Source: Janthinobacterium sp. 67 (GTDB taxonomy: Bacteria > Pseudomonadota > Gammaproteobacteria > Burkholderiales > Burkholderiaceae_D). From it: a stretch of 64,000 nucleotides of DNA. The stretch lies in assembly GCF_002797895.1 (NCBI RefSeq), contig NZ_PGES01000001.1:682001-746000 (forward strand). Reading direction: 5' to 3'. Shown one piece after another: positions 35,502 through 44,343 of this stretch. A program made the position numbers and the translations under genes. Under the pieces are notes generated by a model. The model was given only the letters and a program-made list of their open reading frames with translations, did not search any database and had not been told where the DNA came from. The first letter of the stretch is position 1. The number at the start of each line of letters is the position of its first letter.

Positions 35502-35912
35502 ATGAGTATTAACTACACATCCGATCAGCCATGCGCCGAGGCGTTTAAGGCACTGTACGACACGACTGGCTGGGGGCCAATTTCACGTAAGACCGCGTTC
35601 TATCAAGATTCACTTGACGGCTCTTGGCGTTCGCGATCAGCCTATTTTGGCGGCCAACTTGTTGGTTTTGTGCGTGTCATTTCGGATGGTTGCTTGCACG
35701 CGTTTGTGACCGAGATGATTGTTCACCCCGAATTTCAGCATCGAGGAATCGGAGCAGCTTTGCTCAGTTCAATTCTTGACGATTGCCGCGACGCCGGCAT
35801 TTCAGATGTTCAGCTTTTCAGCGCCAAAGGCAAGTCGATATTCTACGAAAAACTTGGATTTTCCTCACGACCTGAAGATTCGCCCGGCATGCAATTCAAT
35901 GCCTTCGCCTGA
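35502..35912 (+). CDS. GNAT family N-acetyltransferase
   Basis: 136 residues. The acetyl-CoA loop VHPEFQHRGIGAALLSSIL and the C-terminal IFYEKLGFSSRPEDSPGMQ are typical of compact GNAT enzymes that acetylate small amines or antibiotics. AT-rich and part of the cassette-like series. Start ATG at 35502; the substrate is unknown. Confidence 0.9.
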   Translation: MSINYTSDQPCAEAFKALYDTTGWGPISRKTAFYQDSLDGSWRSRSAYFGGQLVGFVRVISDGCLHAFVTEMIVHPEFQHRGIGAALLSSILDDCRDAGISDVQLFSAKGKSIFYEKLGFSSRPEDSPGMQFNAFA

Positions 35913-35996
35913 CTAGTCATTCAAGCGAACGCAGAACGTCGGTTGCGGAGCAAATCGTATGTCTCTTGTGGGCGGAACCTGCCAGCGACGGCAACC

Positions 35997-36010
35997 GGCC
36001 AGAAACTCCC
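35997..36010 (+). repeat. Intergenic repeat, copy 5
   Basis: GGCCAGAAACTCCC, preceded by GGGCGGAACCTGCCAGCGAC and followed by GTTCACC. The right end is diverged, but the left half is well kept and matches copy 2. Confidence 0.55.
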
Positions 36011-36065
36011 GTTCACCAATGTAAGAATTGAAGCATCGCTTCTTTGAATTTCTGGAGCAACGATT

Positions 36066-36323
36066 GTGGACAAGATAATTGTTTTGCAAATTTTTGATAA
36101 TGACGGCGTGGACTTGAATGGCGTAAAACTACGTTCAACAAGTGATGTTGCGGGAGCTCTTGACAAAATGTGTCCCGAAAAATCGGGTGTGATCGTTTCT
36201 ATCGAGGCCAGCGATTCCATATATTATGAGTCTATCGGCACGGCTATTTACGGAAGTCACCTGGCTGGATTTTCAGGTGAACGATTACGCATACTGATCG
36301 AGGGCAAGCCTTTGGAAATCTGA
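36066..36323 (+). CDS. Small hypothetical protein (ExbD-like pattern)
   Basis: 85 residues starting at GTG, with GGAG about nine bases upstream. The C-terminal half (GVIVSIEASDSIYYESIGTA then LAGFSGERLRILIEG) follows the beta-alpha-beta pattern of the ExbD/TolR periplasmic domain, but there is no membrane anchor or signal peptide. This resemblance is weak. AT-rich member of the cassette-like series. Confidence 0.55.
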   Translation: MDKIIVLQIFDNDGVDLNGVKLRSTSDVAGALDKMCPEKSGVIVSIEASDSIYYESIGTAIYGSHLAGFSGERLRILIEGKPLEI

Positions 36324-36358
36324 CCTCAATCGCCGTTGCACCAGTGCCTGCTGCAAGC

Positions 36359-36372
36359 GGCCAGAAGCGGGT
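36359..36372 (+). repeat. Intergenic repeat, copy 6
   Basis: GGCCAGAAGCGGGT, preceded by TGCAAGC, starting 36 bases after the preceding stop. Confidence 0.65.
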
Positions 36373-36396
36373 GCTGCGTTAAAGCTACACCCGGCC

Positions 36397-36711
36397 ATGA
36401 TGGACTCGACAGATATGTGCAACAAGCAAGTAACGATAGATATTACCTACGCGAAGAATGCATTGTTCGTTCGTCAATCCGTTGCGGTCGCTTTTGGCGT
36501 GCCAATCGATAGGGAAATAACTTGGGTCTTCCTTCAAGATCTGCTCTGTAATTCCAGCGAGTTTGCATTAGCTGCGCGGGTGTTAGTGAGTGGCCTGCCA
36601 AGTGCCAGCGGCGCGATTGGAGATGAAGATGAGATTCGAATGCTCCGCACCTTTCTCCGCGCGCTTGCGACAACGCGAAGCATCGAAGTTCAGATTGTTT
36701 TGCACGATTAA
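36397..36711 (+). CDS. Small hypothetical protein
   Basis: 104 residues, soluble, no signal peptide. The order of predicted strands and helices (VTIDITYA, RQSVAVAFGVPI, WVFLQDLL, ARVLVSGLP, IRMLRTFLRALATT, IEVQIVL) is slightly reminiscent of barstar-type inhibitors, but no diagnostic residues support it. Unknown function; AT-rich. Confidence 0.5.
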   Translation: MMDSTDMCNKQVTIDITYAKNALFVRQSVAVAFGVPIDREITWVFLQDLLCNSSEFALAARVLVSGLPSASGAIGDEDEIRMLRTFLRALATTRSIEVQIVLHD

Positions 36712-36772
36712 ACATGTAGCGCTCTTTCCTACTCTGGGGGCGACAGTTGCCGTACACTGTATGGCTGAGATT

Positions 36773-36786
36773 GGCCAGAAGCCGGC
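36773..36786 (+). repeat. Intergenic repeat, copy 7
   Basis: GGCCAGAAGCCGGC, preceded by GGGGGCGACAGTTGCC further left. Part of the 138-base gap before the secreted protein gene. Confidence 0.55.
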
Positions 36787-36849
36787 CTTCCTGGCGACAG
36801 TTTAAACTGTTGACTCATTCACTGACCTCCCTGATCGGCCCACACTACC

Positions 36850-38091
36850 ATGTTCTTCCGTCTCGCCTTCCTTGCCGCCACCCTGACGCTCGGCTTCGCC
36901 GATACTGCCGTCGCCGATACCGCCGTCCTTGAAAAACTCACAGCCAGCCGGCTCGCTATCACCGTTGACAAAGGCACGTTATCGGGACCCGGTGCGGCAC
37001 TGCTGCTGCAGGCTTCGCGCCAGGCGCAGTACGTCCTCCTCGGCGAGGATCATGGTGTCGCCGAGATCGCCCAGTTCTCATCCGCCTACTTCAATGCCTT
37101 GCCCGCTGCCGGCTTCACGACCTTGGTCACCGAAAATGGTCCAGCCGTGACGAGTGCGCTCGAAGGGATACTCAAGGGCGACGACGCGGTTGCTGCTATC
37201 GCCAGATTCGACGCCATCTACCCGGACTCCGTTGCTTTCTACACCATGCGCCAGGAAGCGGAGATGCTCGCCGGCTTTGCCCTGGCCGCAGGACCGCGCT
37301 TCCAGCACTGGGGCATCGATCAGGAATTCGTGGGTGCGGCCAAATACCTGATCACCCTGATGCTGGCCCAGCCGGTTAATCCGGCCGCCCGCGCGAAGCT
37401 GGAAGCCTTGCGTCAAATGGAAGCTGTCGCGTCTCGAAAGGCGGCAGCCACCGGCAATCCCTTAGAGTACTTTATGCTGTCGGCCTCAAGCGAGGAACTG
37501 AGCTCGTTGCGCCCGCTACTTGCCGGCCCCAAAGAGCAAACCGCGCTAGGCCTGCTCGATGCATTGCTGGCCACACGCGCCATCTATCAGAAAAGCGCCT
37601 CTCAAGTGCCCGGCGATCGCGACCTGTCCAACCGCTTACGTTTGACGCTGTTAAAGCGCACCCTGGAAACCCGACTCGGCATGCAAGAGCAAAAGCTGGT
37701 GGTCAAGGTCGGCGCAAATCACGCATACAAGGGCATTAATCCACTCAACAATCGTGACATTGGCAACTTTCTGGCTGAACGCGCCGAAGGCCAGGGCCAT
37801 ACCACGCTGCACCTGATCGTGATGGCGGCGAAGGGTACGCAACTGAGATTTGCGGGAGCGGGCAAGCCATATCAGCCGACGCCAATCAAACTTGACAGCT
37901 CGGCCTTCAAACTGCTGGCCAGTGCAGGCGCCACCGACGGCAGTTGGTCTCTATTTGATCTGCGGTCACTGCGGCCAGGCTCGCGCAAACTGGCGGGGGG
38001 CGACATTGAAATGTTCAACCTGATCAACGGCTACGATTTTGCCCTGATTATCCCCGAAGGCAGCGCTTCTGCGCAGCTCGTGACACCGTAG
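36850..38091 (+). CDS. Secreted EreA/ChaN-like protein
   Basis: 413 residues with a signal peptide (MFFRLAFLAATLTLGFADTAVA). The segment VLLGEDHGVAEIAQFSSAYFNAL and the later GANHAYKGINPLNNRDIGNFLAERA resemble the erythromycin esterase/ChaN superfamily, where Glu and His residues form the active or haem site. Presumably periplasmic. Its G+C content is nearer to the host than in the small genes upstream. The function is not clear: hydrolase and haem binding are both possible. Confidence 0.65.
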   Translation: MFFRLAFLAATLTLGFADTAVADTAVLEKLTASRLAITVDKGTLSGPGAALLLQASRQAQYVLLGEDHGVAEIAQFSSAYFNALPAAGFTTLVTENGPAVTSALEGILKGDDAVAAIARFDAIYPDSVAFYTMRQEAEMLAGFALAAGPRFQHWGIDQEFVGAAKYLITLMLAQPVNPAARAKLEALRQMEAVASRKAAATGNPLEYFMLSASSEELSSLRPLLAGPKEQTALGLLDALLATRAIYQKSASQVPGDRDLSNRLRLTLLKRTLETRLGMQEQKLVVKVGANHAYKGINPLNNRDIGNFLAERAEGQGHTTLHLIVMAAKGTQLRFAGAGKPYQPTPIKLDSSAFKLLASAGATDGSWSLFDLRSLRPGSRKLAGGDIEMFNLINGYDFALIIPEGSASAQLVTP

Positions 38092-38173
38092 CAGGGGTGG
38101 CGGGCATTTCAATAATTGCAATTTTCAATGGTACTGATTCCCCGCTGCGAAACGGCCACGCATGCACGGAAAT

Positions 38174-38197
38174 GCCGCCCTTTCGCTTCAGGGCGGC
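38174..38197 (+). terminator. Hairpin after the secreted EreA/ChaN-like gene
   Basis: GCCGCCCT-TTCGCTTC-AGGGCGGC, a perfect 8-bp stem with an 8-base loop, about 80 bases after the stop; no T-run. Confidence 0.35.
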
Positions 38198-38239
38198 GCC
38201 AGCCTGGAAATCGAGGACCTAACCACAAAGAGCGCAGGC

Positions 38240-38591
38240 ATGATTAAGTTTGAGGTTGAAAAAAAGCCCCCGATTCTGCAGCCCGGTGAAAAAAAAGATC
38301 AGAGATACGATTGCGCGCCTCCGGAGCTTCGGTCCAAGCTCATTTGCCGTATTGAGCGATGACAAAGGAAACTATGTGCAGGTCGCTGGCGGCGGAATCA
38401 CGTGCATGCTGGAACGCCGAGAGGCGACCGGACGCCACTATAGAGGCTACAAGGAAAGCCCAAGCCTCAATTATCCAGATGGCACACGGCTCGCATTCGG
38501 AGCTGGTGAAGTCGTAATGCAATCAGACGAGTGGTTTCTCCAAACCGAGGTTGCAGAGGTATTTTGTGTGTTAAGTTGCACTGAAAATTGA
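38240..38591 (+). pseudogene. Frameshifted small gene, possibly immunity-like, cut by an IS21 end
   Basis: An ATG at 38240 opens MIKFEVEKKPPILQPGEKK, then the frame changes inside a run of eight A (38289-38296); the continuation IRDTIARLRSFGPSSFAVL ... VQVAGGGITCMLERREATG is in another frame. Read across the shift, it makes one protein of about 115 residues whose YVQVAGG and LERRE segments recall small immunity-type proteins. The A-run could also allow polymerase slippage or be a sequencing error. The last codons lie in the left end of an IS21-type element, so the original C-terminus is lost. Confidence 0.55.
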
Positions 38592-38736
38592 CCCACTTTC
38601 CCCACGAATTTGCAACGGAATCTGACCCACGTTAGTAGCACAATTCCACCTGTCTTATCGGCAGGAGATCGGAGTGATCAACGTGGCTCTACTCGGTATC
38701 ATTCGACGCTGGCACCTTCGTGACCAGATCCCAATA
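38568..38736 (+). mobile_element. IS21-family left end remnant
   Basis: The stretch TTAAGTTGCACTGAAAATTGACCCAC and the repeated GACCCAC motifs are typical of an IS21-type terminus. A GTG at 38674 with GGAG opens VINVALLGIIRRWHLRDQIP, matching the start of IstA transposases; similarity stops after about 20 codons, and a stop follows. The rest of the element and its right end are not in this region. Confidence 0.75.
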
Positions 38737-38755
38737 CCTGATGATCCGCAATAGT

Positions 38756-38769
38756 GGCCAGCGTCCGCA
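38756..38769 (+). repeat. Intergenic repeat, copy 8 (poor)
   Basis: GGCCAGCGTCCGCA followed by TTGGGGCGGG, just after the IS21 remnant. Only the left of the core is kept, so membership is doubtful. Apart from this and the IS remnant, 38592-38926 holds nothing that I can identify. Confidence 0.3.
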
Positions 38770-38926
38770 TTGGGGCGGGATCGGCCCTCTGTGACAGTTC
38801 GTGAATTTTTCCGCCGAGCAACCTACTATACTGTGCCGGCCGGTCGAGTTCGGCCAATACCTGACCTTGGACCAATCGAAAAAACCGAGCATAGTCCATT
38901 TGTAGATGCAAGATGAGGAGTTTTCT

Positions 38927-39904
38927 GTGTTGAAACCAAATATGGTCACGCTGGCACGGTTCGGGATGGCGACCGCGTTGGCGAGTGCCGTGGCAGGAGC
39001 AACGGCCCAAAACCTCAAACGGTTCGAGTTTTCGACTAGCGACATGGCATCGGCGACGTGCGCGTTCACGTCGCCACTCCCGGCCGACTTTGCTGTTTTC
39101 GCTGCTGGCGAATACGGCGGTCGGCCTACCGATTTCCAGATCGATCAGTCCGGGCACGAAGCCACACGAATTGATGCCTTGGTCAACTCGAGCAACAAGC
39201 CCGTCATCCTGATGCTGGGGGCATACGAGCCTACCGTATGGAACATCGGGTGGACCCGCGGGACCGAAATTGTCGGCGTTCTCGTGAGCGGCTACCACCG
39301 GCAAGCGGTGGCTGGTCTGCCCAAGGACACGCCAATCATCAACAGCACCTACGACAACCGGGGTCCATGCGGTCATTTTTATATAAAAGCCGATCAATTG
39401 GACGGACTCAATCCACTGGCCCGACGCGTGTTCGGGCGGGCTGTCGACAAGGTATATTTGTCGAGAAAGGGCAAAGTCGTGATCGGCGAGCCCTTTGATC
39501 ATCAAACTGCGCTCCTTACATCGGCCGATGTGACACCGGATTCGTTTCGCGATCAAAAGGCAGTTTTGGCCGGACCTGCCGGACTGGCGGATGCAGTACG
39601 CAAAAGCATCCTGCGGGTGGCGACAGCAGCCGATGTCCGTGCCTGGGACGCGGCCACCAGGAAGGCGGCGTCTGCCGACACTCCGCCAGTCGCGGGCGGA
39701 AACCCGCTCCCGACGCGCGAAATTCATAACGGTTACGTTGTGTTGAAAGGGTTTGAGCTGCCAGTCGGCTTATACGGTGCACACTCGGCGACTTTTATTG
39801 TGCCGAAGGGAGTGCCAGTTCCGGCGGGTAAACTGGGTCATTCCACGGTGCTTGACTACAATTCCATGCAGTGCACCGGCGCTCTCTGTCGTGCCGGCCG
39901 ATAA
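38927..39904 (+). CDS. Conserved hypothetical exported protein
   Basis: About 325 residues starting at a GTG placed six bases after AGGAG; an ATG 21 bases upstream would put this ribosome site inside the gene. A signal peptide (to about residue 29, ATAQ end) is followed by a domain containing LPADFAVFAAGEYGG, ALVNSSNKPVILMLGAYEPTVWNIGW and GVLVSGYHRQAVAGL, which I recognise as a widespread unnamed family of exported proteins. Function unknown. Confidence 0.7.
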   Translation: MLKPNMVTLARFGMATALASAVAGATAQNLKRFEFSTSDMASATCAFTSPLPADFAVFAAGEYGGRPTDFQIDQSGHEATRIDALVNSSNKPVILMLGAYEPTVWNIGWTRGTEIVGVLVSGYHRQAVAGLPKDTPIINSTYDNRGPCGHFYIKADQLDGLNPLARRVFGRAVDKVYLSRKGKVVIGEPFDHQTALLTSADVTPDSFRDQKAVLAGPAGLADAVRKSILRVATAADVRAWDAATRKAASADTPPVAGGNPLPTREIHNGYVVLKGFELPVGLYGAHSATFIVPKGVPVPAGKLGHSTVLDYNSMQCTGALCRAGR

Positions 39905-40021
39905 CTTCCGAGTTCAGCAGCGCGAATACGGTCAGTGAACCAGCATTCGGAGACCTTCACGATATTTCGGCCGTAGGCAAAGTGACGGCGGTCGACAGAA
40001 TCGCCGATCACCTGATCCTCG

Positions 40022-40049
40022 CATGTCCGCTTCGGGGCCAAAAGCGGAC
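40022..40049 (+). repeat. Intergenic repeat, copy 9, with inverted repeat
   Basis: GGCCAAAAGCGGAC (40036-40049), preceded by TGTCCGCTT, so that TGTCCGCTT and AAGCGGACA form a perfect dyad. It is the last copy and marks the right limit of the accessory region. Confidence 0.65.
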
Positions 40050-40086
40050 ACTGCATTGCGATCGCAGCGTCGAGTCAAGATCGCAT

Positions 40087-40115
40087 GCGGCCAGGGGTTG
40101 CGTTGTCCTGGCCGC
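40087..40115. repeat. Hairpin in the gap before the nitronate monooxygenase gene
   Basis: GCGGCCAGG / CCTGGCCGC, a nine-base stem with an 11-base loop, without T-run. It lies between two converging genes (stops at 39904 and 40140) and could end either transcript. Confidence 0.4.
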
Positions 40116-40139
40116 ACGCATGTCAGCGGCATCCTGACA

Positions 40140-41201
40140 TCAGCGCGCCATTTCCCTGGCCAGGGTCAACACCAGTTCCGCCGCCCCCATCTCCCGCGCC
40201 AGCGTCGCCCCCTGGCCGGCCCACTGTGCGGCAAATTCGCTGTTGCCGTGCTGGCTGGCCAGCGCGTTCAATTGTTTGGCGGCGTCGTAGGCGACCGGGT
40301 AGTCGGCTGGCGGCGGGCTGCCTGGCGCTTCGCCGTGTTCGATCAGACGGTTCACCATGCCGCGCGCCAGGCGGCCCGAGAGCACGCTGGTCAGGCGCGT
40401 GGCCGCCGCCCGTTCGCTTTTCAGGTTGGCGCGGTAGCCGGCGTTGGCCGACGATTCCGGGCACAGCAGGAACGCCGTGCCCAGCTGGGCGGCTGCGGCG
40501 CCCAGGTCCAGCGCGGCGCGGATGCCTTGTCCATCCATGATGCCGCCGGCGGCGATCAGGGGCAGGGCGGTGCGGCCCGCCAGCAGGCGCAGCAGCACGC
40601 TGGCGCTGTGGCGCTCGTCCGGCGCTTGCGGATCGAAAACCCCGCGATGGCCGCCCGCTTCCACGCCCTGCGCCACGATGGCGTCGACTCCCGCCTGTTC
40701 GATCAGCACCGCCTCGCGCAGATTCGTGGCCGTGGCCAGCGTGTAGATGCCGGCCTGGCGCAGGGCGGCAATCTGCGGTGGCGTCGGCAAGCCGAAATGG
40801 AAGCTGACGACGGCGGGACGCTGTTCCAGCAGCAGCTCGAATGCCGCCTCATTGCCGATGAACGTTTCGTAGATTTCGCCGAGCGCCGCGGGCGCGGTCG
40901 CGCCCAGCTCGGCAAACAGGGGCGCCAGGTGGGCCAGCCAGGCCGCTTCGCGCCGCGCATCCCGCACCGCCGGCGCATGGCAGAACACGTTCACATTGAA
41001 GGGACGGTCCGTCAGCGCGTACGTGTCGACGATCATCTGGCGCGCCTGCGCCACCGTGCCGGAGCCGATGGCCAGCGAACCGAGGCCGCCCGCGTTCGAC
41101 ACGGCGGCTGCCATGCGCGGCGTGGAGATACCGGCCATCGGCGCCTGGATGATGGGTAACTGCAAGCCGAGACGGTCGAGGAAGGGCTGGATTGAAGTCA
41201 T
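40140..41201 (-). CDS. Nitronate monooxygenase (2-nitropropane dioxygenase family)
   Basis: A 353-residue TIM-barrel FMN enzyme. The N-terminal [45 protein letters not shown] (phosphate-binding) and [33 protein letters not shown] are the family signatures. It oxidises alkyl nitronates such as propionate 3-nitronate to keto acids. It is divergent from a LysR regulator coupled to an exporter, so it could belong to detoxification of a nitro compound. Confidence 0.92.
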   Translation of the reverse strand: MTSIQPFLDRLGLQLPIIQAPMAGISTPRMAAAVSNAGGLGSLAIGSGTVAQARQMIVDTYALTDRPFNVNVFCHAPAVRDARREAAWLAHLAPLFAELGATAPAALGEIYETFIGNEAAFELLLEQRPAVVSFHFGLPTPPQIAALRQAGIYTLATATNLREAVLIEQAGVDAIVAQGVEAGGHRGVFDPQAPDERHSASVLLRLLAGRTALPLIAAGGIMDGQGIRAALDLGAAAAQLGTAFLLCPESSANAGYRANLKSERAAATRLTSVLSGRLARGMVNRLIEHGEAPGSPPPADYPVAYDAAKQLNALASQHGNSEFAAQWAGQGATLAREMGAAELVLTLAREMAR

Positions 41202-41241
41202 GATGCTTCCTTCACAAGTTGAGGATATTGTGCAATGTTCG

Positions 41242-41278
41242 TATTTGAAGAATATAATAGCATAATCATTTTCAAATA
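41242..41278. promoter_or_regulatory. Inverted repeat between nitronate monooxygenase and LysR genes
   Basis: TATTTGAA (41242-41249) and TTCAAATA (41271-41278) pair perfectly across 21 bases in the AT-rich divergent promoter. Likely operator of the adjacent LysR protein. Confidence 0.45.
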
Positions 41279-41287
41279 GAGAACGCG

Positions 41288-42163
41288 ATGGACATGGAAT
41301 CCCTGACGATCTTTTGTGCCGTGGCCAGTGAACTGAGCGTCACCCAGGCCGCAGCCAGGCTGGGGCGCGCGCCGTCCAGCGTCACCACGCGCATCCAGCA
41401 GCTGGAAGCCGATATCGGCGCCGAGCTGTTCGTGCGCACGAATAAACGCATGGCGCTGACGGCGGCCGGCGAGCGCTTTCTCGAGTATGCGCAGCGTTTG
41501 CTGGCGCTGGCGGAAGAAGCGCGGCACGTCGTCACGGGCGGGCGCGAGGGTGGCACCTTGCGCGTGGGCAGCATGGAAAGCACGGCGGCCAGCCGACTGC
41601 CGGCCCTGCTGGCCGCGTATCACGCCCGCCATCCGGCGACGCGCCTGGCGCTGAGCACGGGGCCGTCGCGCCCCCTGATCGAGCAAGTGCGCACGGGCTT
41701 GCTCGACTGCGCTTTTGTCGCCTTGCCGCCAGCGTTCGGCGGCGCCGCCGCATTGGCGGAGCTGGGCCTGGCATCGACGCCCGTGTGGCGCGAGGAACTG
41801 TGCTTGCTGCTGCCAGCCAGCGAAGGGCAGGCGCGCAGCGCCATGGACGTGCGCACGCGTTCGCTGGCGGCCTTCCCGCAGGGCTGCACCTACCGCGGCA
41901 TCGCCGAAGAGCTGCTGGGCGTGGCCGGCAGCACGCAGTGGCAGGTGCAGGAAATGAGTTCGTATCACACGATGATCGCCTGCGTGGCGGCCGGCGCCTG
42001 CGTGACCTTGCTGCCGGCCAGCGTGCTGGCGCTGTCGGACGCGCCGGCCACCTTGACAACCCTGCCCGCAGGGGAGATCGACACGGTGCTCGTGTGGCGC
42101 GCCGGGTTCGACGTGCCCGCCTTCCAGCATCTGCTGGCGCAGGTTGGCGAGGCGGCGCCATGA
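41288..42163 (+). CDS. LysR family transcriptional regulator
   Basis: 291 residues. Helix-turn-helix in [35 protein letters not shown], then the effector domain ([24 protein letters not shown]). Translationally coupled to the following MFS gene by ATGA, and divergent from nitronate monooxygenase, so it probably controls both. The inducer is unknown. Confidence 0.92.
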   Translation: MDMESLTIFCAVASELSVTQAAARLGRAPSSVTTRIQQLEADIGAELFVRTNKRMALTAAGERFLEYAQRLLALAEEARHVVTGGREGGTLRVGSMESTAASRLPALLAAYHARHPATRLALSTGPSRPLIEQVRTGLLDCAFVALPPAFGGAAALAELGLASTPVWREELCLLLPASEGQARSAMDVRTRSLAAFPQGCTYRGIAEELLGVAGSTQWQVQEMSSYHTMIACVAAGACVTLLPASVLALSDAPATLTTLPAGEIDTVLVWRAGFDVPAFQHLLAQVGEAAP

Positions 42164-43302
42164 GCGCGGCGGCCAGGCTGCGCGCCGCCATCGCCGCGGC
42201 CGTCATCCTCGCCATCGGCATGGGTTTCGGCCGTTTCGCCTTTACGGCCATCTACCCGCACATGGTCGAGGAAGGCGTCTTGAGCTTGCACGACGGCAGC
42301 CTGGCGGCATCGGCCAATTACGCCGGCTATTTGCTGGGTGCCATCCTGTCCATGCGCGTGCGCGCCCACGGCGCGCACCGGCTGTGTCTGTGGTCGGTGG
42401 CCGGCACGGCGCTGTGCCTGGGCGTGCTGGCCTTGACTATGCCCGTCTGGCTCATCGTGACGGTGCGTGGCGTGGCGGGCGTCTTCAGTGCCCTGGCCAT
42501 GGTGGCCGCGTCATTATGGCTGCTGGTGCAGCGCGGACATGGCCGCGGTGCGCCGCTGTTGTATGCGGGCGTGGGCGCCGGCATCGCCGTGTCGGCCGAA
42601 TTGCTGGTGCTGGCCTCGCGCCTGGGCTGGCACAGCGCCGGTATGTGGCTGCTGCTGGCCGGCGTCACCGCGCTGGCGGGGCTGGCGGCCGCACCCGCCA
42701 TTGCCGCCAGTGGCCAGGCAACCCTGGCCGCACCGGCGCAAGCCGCCGCATCATCGATCCTGGCGCCCGTCGCGCCGTGGCCGCTCGTGCTGATCTACGG
42801 GCTGGCGGGATTTGGTTATATCGTCACGGCCACGTACTTGCCCGTGCTGGTCGGCGCTGCCTTGCCCGGGCTGAACTCCGCCCACGTGTGGGCCGTGTTC
42901 GGCCTCGGGGCGGCGCCGTCGTGCTTCCTGTGGCACCGGCTGCACGAGCGACTTGGCACGCGCCAGGCGCTGAGGCTCAATTTGCTGCTGCAGGCGCAGG
43001 GCGTGGCCTTGCCCGTGCTGGCGCCCACGGCCGTCGGCTATCTGCTCAGCGCCATCCTCGTCGGCGGCACGTTTGTCGGCACGGTGACCATCGCCATGCC
43101 GGCCGCGCAGCGTGCCGCCGTCAAGGCAGCTAAGTTTGGCTCGAACATGATGGCCATCATGACGGTGGTGTATGGCATCGGACAGATCATCGGCCCCGTG
43201 CTGGCCGGCAGCCTGTATGCGCAGTCGCACAGCTTCAACAGCGCATTATTGGCGGCGGCTGGCGCGCTGCTGCTGGCGATGATCGTCAGCCTGCGGCTGT
43301 GA
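42160..43302 (+). CDS. YbfB/YjiJ-type MFS transporter
   Basis: 380 residues with about 12 transmembrane segments. The start, AAAVILAIGMGFGRFAFTAIYPHMVEEG, and the central GFGYIVTATYLPVLVGAAL are typical of the YbfB/YjiJ family of uncharacterised exporters. The ATG overlaps the LysR stop, which decides the start. Its end lies a few bases from the convergent serine hydrolase gene. Confidence 0.88.
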   Translation: MSAAARLRAAIAAAVILAIGMGFGRFAFTAIYPHMVEEGVLSLHDGSLAASANYAGYLLGAILSMRVRAHGAHRLCLWSVAGTALCLGVLALTMPVWLIVTVRGVAGVFSALAMVAASLWLLVQRGHGRGAPLLYAGVGAGIAVSAELLVLASRLGWHSAGMWLLLAGVTALAGLAAAPAIAASGQATLAAPAQAAASSILAPVAPWPLVLIYGLAGFGYIVTATYLPVLVGAALPGLNSAHVWAVFGLGAAPSCFLWHRLHERLGTRQALRLNLLLQAQGVALPVLAPTAVGYLLSAILVGGTFVGTVTIAMPAAQRAAVKAAKFGSNMMAIMTVVYGIGQIIGPVLAGSLYAQSHSFNSALLAAAGALLLAMIVSLRL

Positions 43303-43305
43303 AAA

Positions 43306-44343
43306 TCAGAGATCGAATGCGCAACGCATGAAGTCGCGGCGGATGTCGTTGATCCTGTCGAATTCGCGCGTGTAATACAGCTTGTTCGTCAGCAGCACGG
43401 CATAGCGGCCGCGCCGGGGGCTGAGCCACATGGCCGTGCCCGTGAAGCCCAGGTGGCACCAGATGTCGTCCTGCGGCCCGGTGGCCGCCGCCGGGTGCCA
43501 GAACAGGCCGCGCGAGGGCTGCAGCTCGCCCGTCTGTACCCTCAGCGATTCCCTCACCCAATCGGCATCGAACACCGCGGCATGCGGAATCAGCATCGCC
43601 CGCAGGAAACGCTGCAAGTCCGGCACATTGGAAAACAGGCCGGAAATGCCGCACACGCCGCCCAGCAGCCGGGTCGAAAAGTCATGCACCGTGCCGGCAA
43701 GGTGGGCGCCTGCCTCGTCGCAGTATTCGGTCGGCGCGACCCGCTGGCCGTGCCGTGGCGCCACCGGACCATATCCCGTGGCGGCCATGCCCAGCGGCTG
43801 CAGCACGTGCTCGGCAAGTGCCACGTCCAGCGGCATGCCCAGCAGCCGCTCGATGACCAGGCCGAGGATCAGGGCCGCGCGGTCCGTGTATTCGACGGCT
43901 CGACCTGGTATGCCTTCCAGCGGCTCGCGCAGCACGCCGTGCACGATATCGTCGTACACGTCGCCATAGCTGGCGCGCAGGCGGGCGCGCAGCGGCAAGC
44001 CGGCCGTGTGCGTGAGCAGCTGGAAAATCGTGATCGGCGCCAGCGCGTAGCCTGCCGTGCCGGGCAAGACGTCGGCCAGCCGGGTATCCAGGCCCAGGCG
44101 TTTCTGGCTTAGCAGCCTGCCGATGAGCGACCACACGCTGATGATCTTGGTCAGCGACGCGATGTCGAACAGGGTGTCGACCTGCATCGCGGCGCTGGAC
44201 GGTTCGGGCGTGAGCCGCCCGGCCGCGCCCATTGCGTGGCCGTCCAGGGTGCCCACGACCCAGGCCGCGCCTGGAAAAATCTGTGCGCGGACGCCGGCTT
44301 CCACCAGCGCTGTCAGTTGCTCTGTATGGTTGCTTATCTGCAT
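43306..44343 (-). CDS. Beta-lactamase family serine hydrolase
   Basis: 345 residues. The SxxK motif SLTK (Ser63, Lys66) sits in FDIASLTKI; a Tyr motif occurs in VEYTDRAALILG, as in class C-like esterases and D-aminopeptidases; and GFTGTAMWLSPRR provides the third box. No signal peptide is visible, so it may act in the cytoplasm. It overlaps the alpha/beta hydrolase gene by 10 bases and is the last gene of a three-hydrolase operon. Substrate unknown. Confidence 0.85.
   Translation of the reverse strand: MQISNHTEQLTALVEAGVRAQIFPGAAWVVGTLDGHAMGAAGRLTPEPSSAAMQVDTLFDIASLTKIISVWSLIGRLLSQKRLGLDTRLADVLPGTAGYALAPITIFQLLTHTAGLPLRARLRASYGDVYDDIVHGVLREPLEGIPGRAVEYTDRAALILGLVIERLLGMPLDVALAEHVLQPLGMAATGYGPVAPRHGQRVAPTEYCDEAGAHLAGTVHDFSTRLLGGVCGISGLFSNVPDLQRFLRAMLIPHAAVFDADWVRESLRVQTGELQPSRGLFWHPAAATGPQDDIWCHLGFTGTAMWLSPRRGRYAVLLTNKLYYTREFDRINDIRRDFMRCAFDL

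Noticed and set aside
36066..36711. Toxin-antitoxin pair formed by the two small proteins
   Set aside because: They do not overlap, a repeat copy separates them, and neither has recognised toxin or antitoxin motifs.
38162..38362. 66-residue open frame starting upstream of the frameshifted gene
   Set aside because: Its first 26 codons run through the hairpin after the exported protein gene; the real start is more likely the ATG at 38240.
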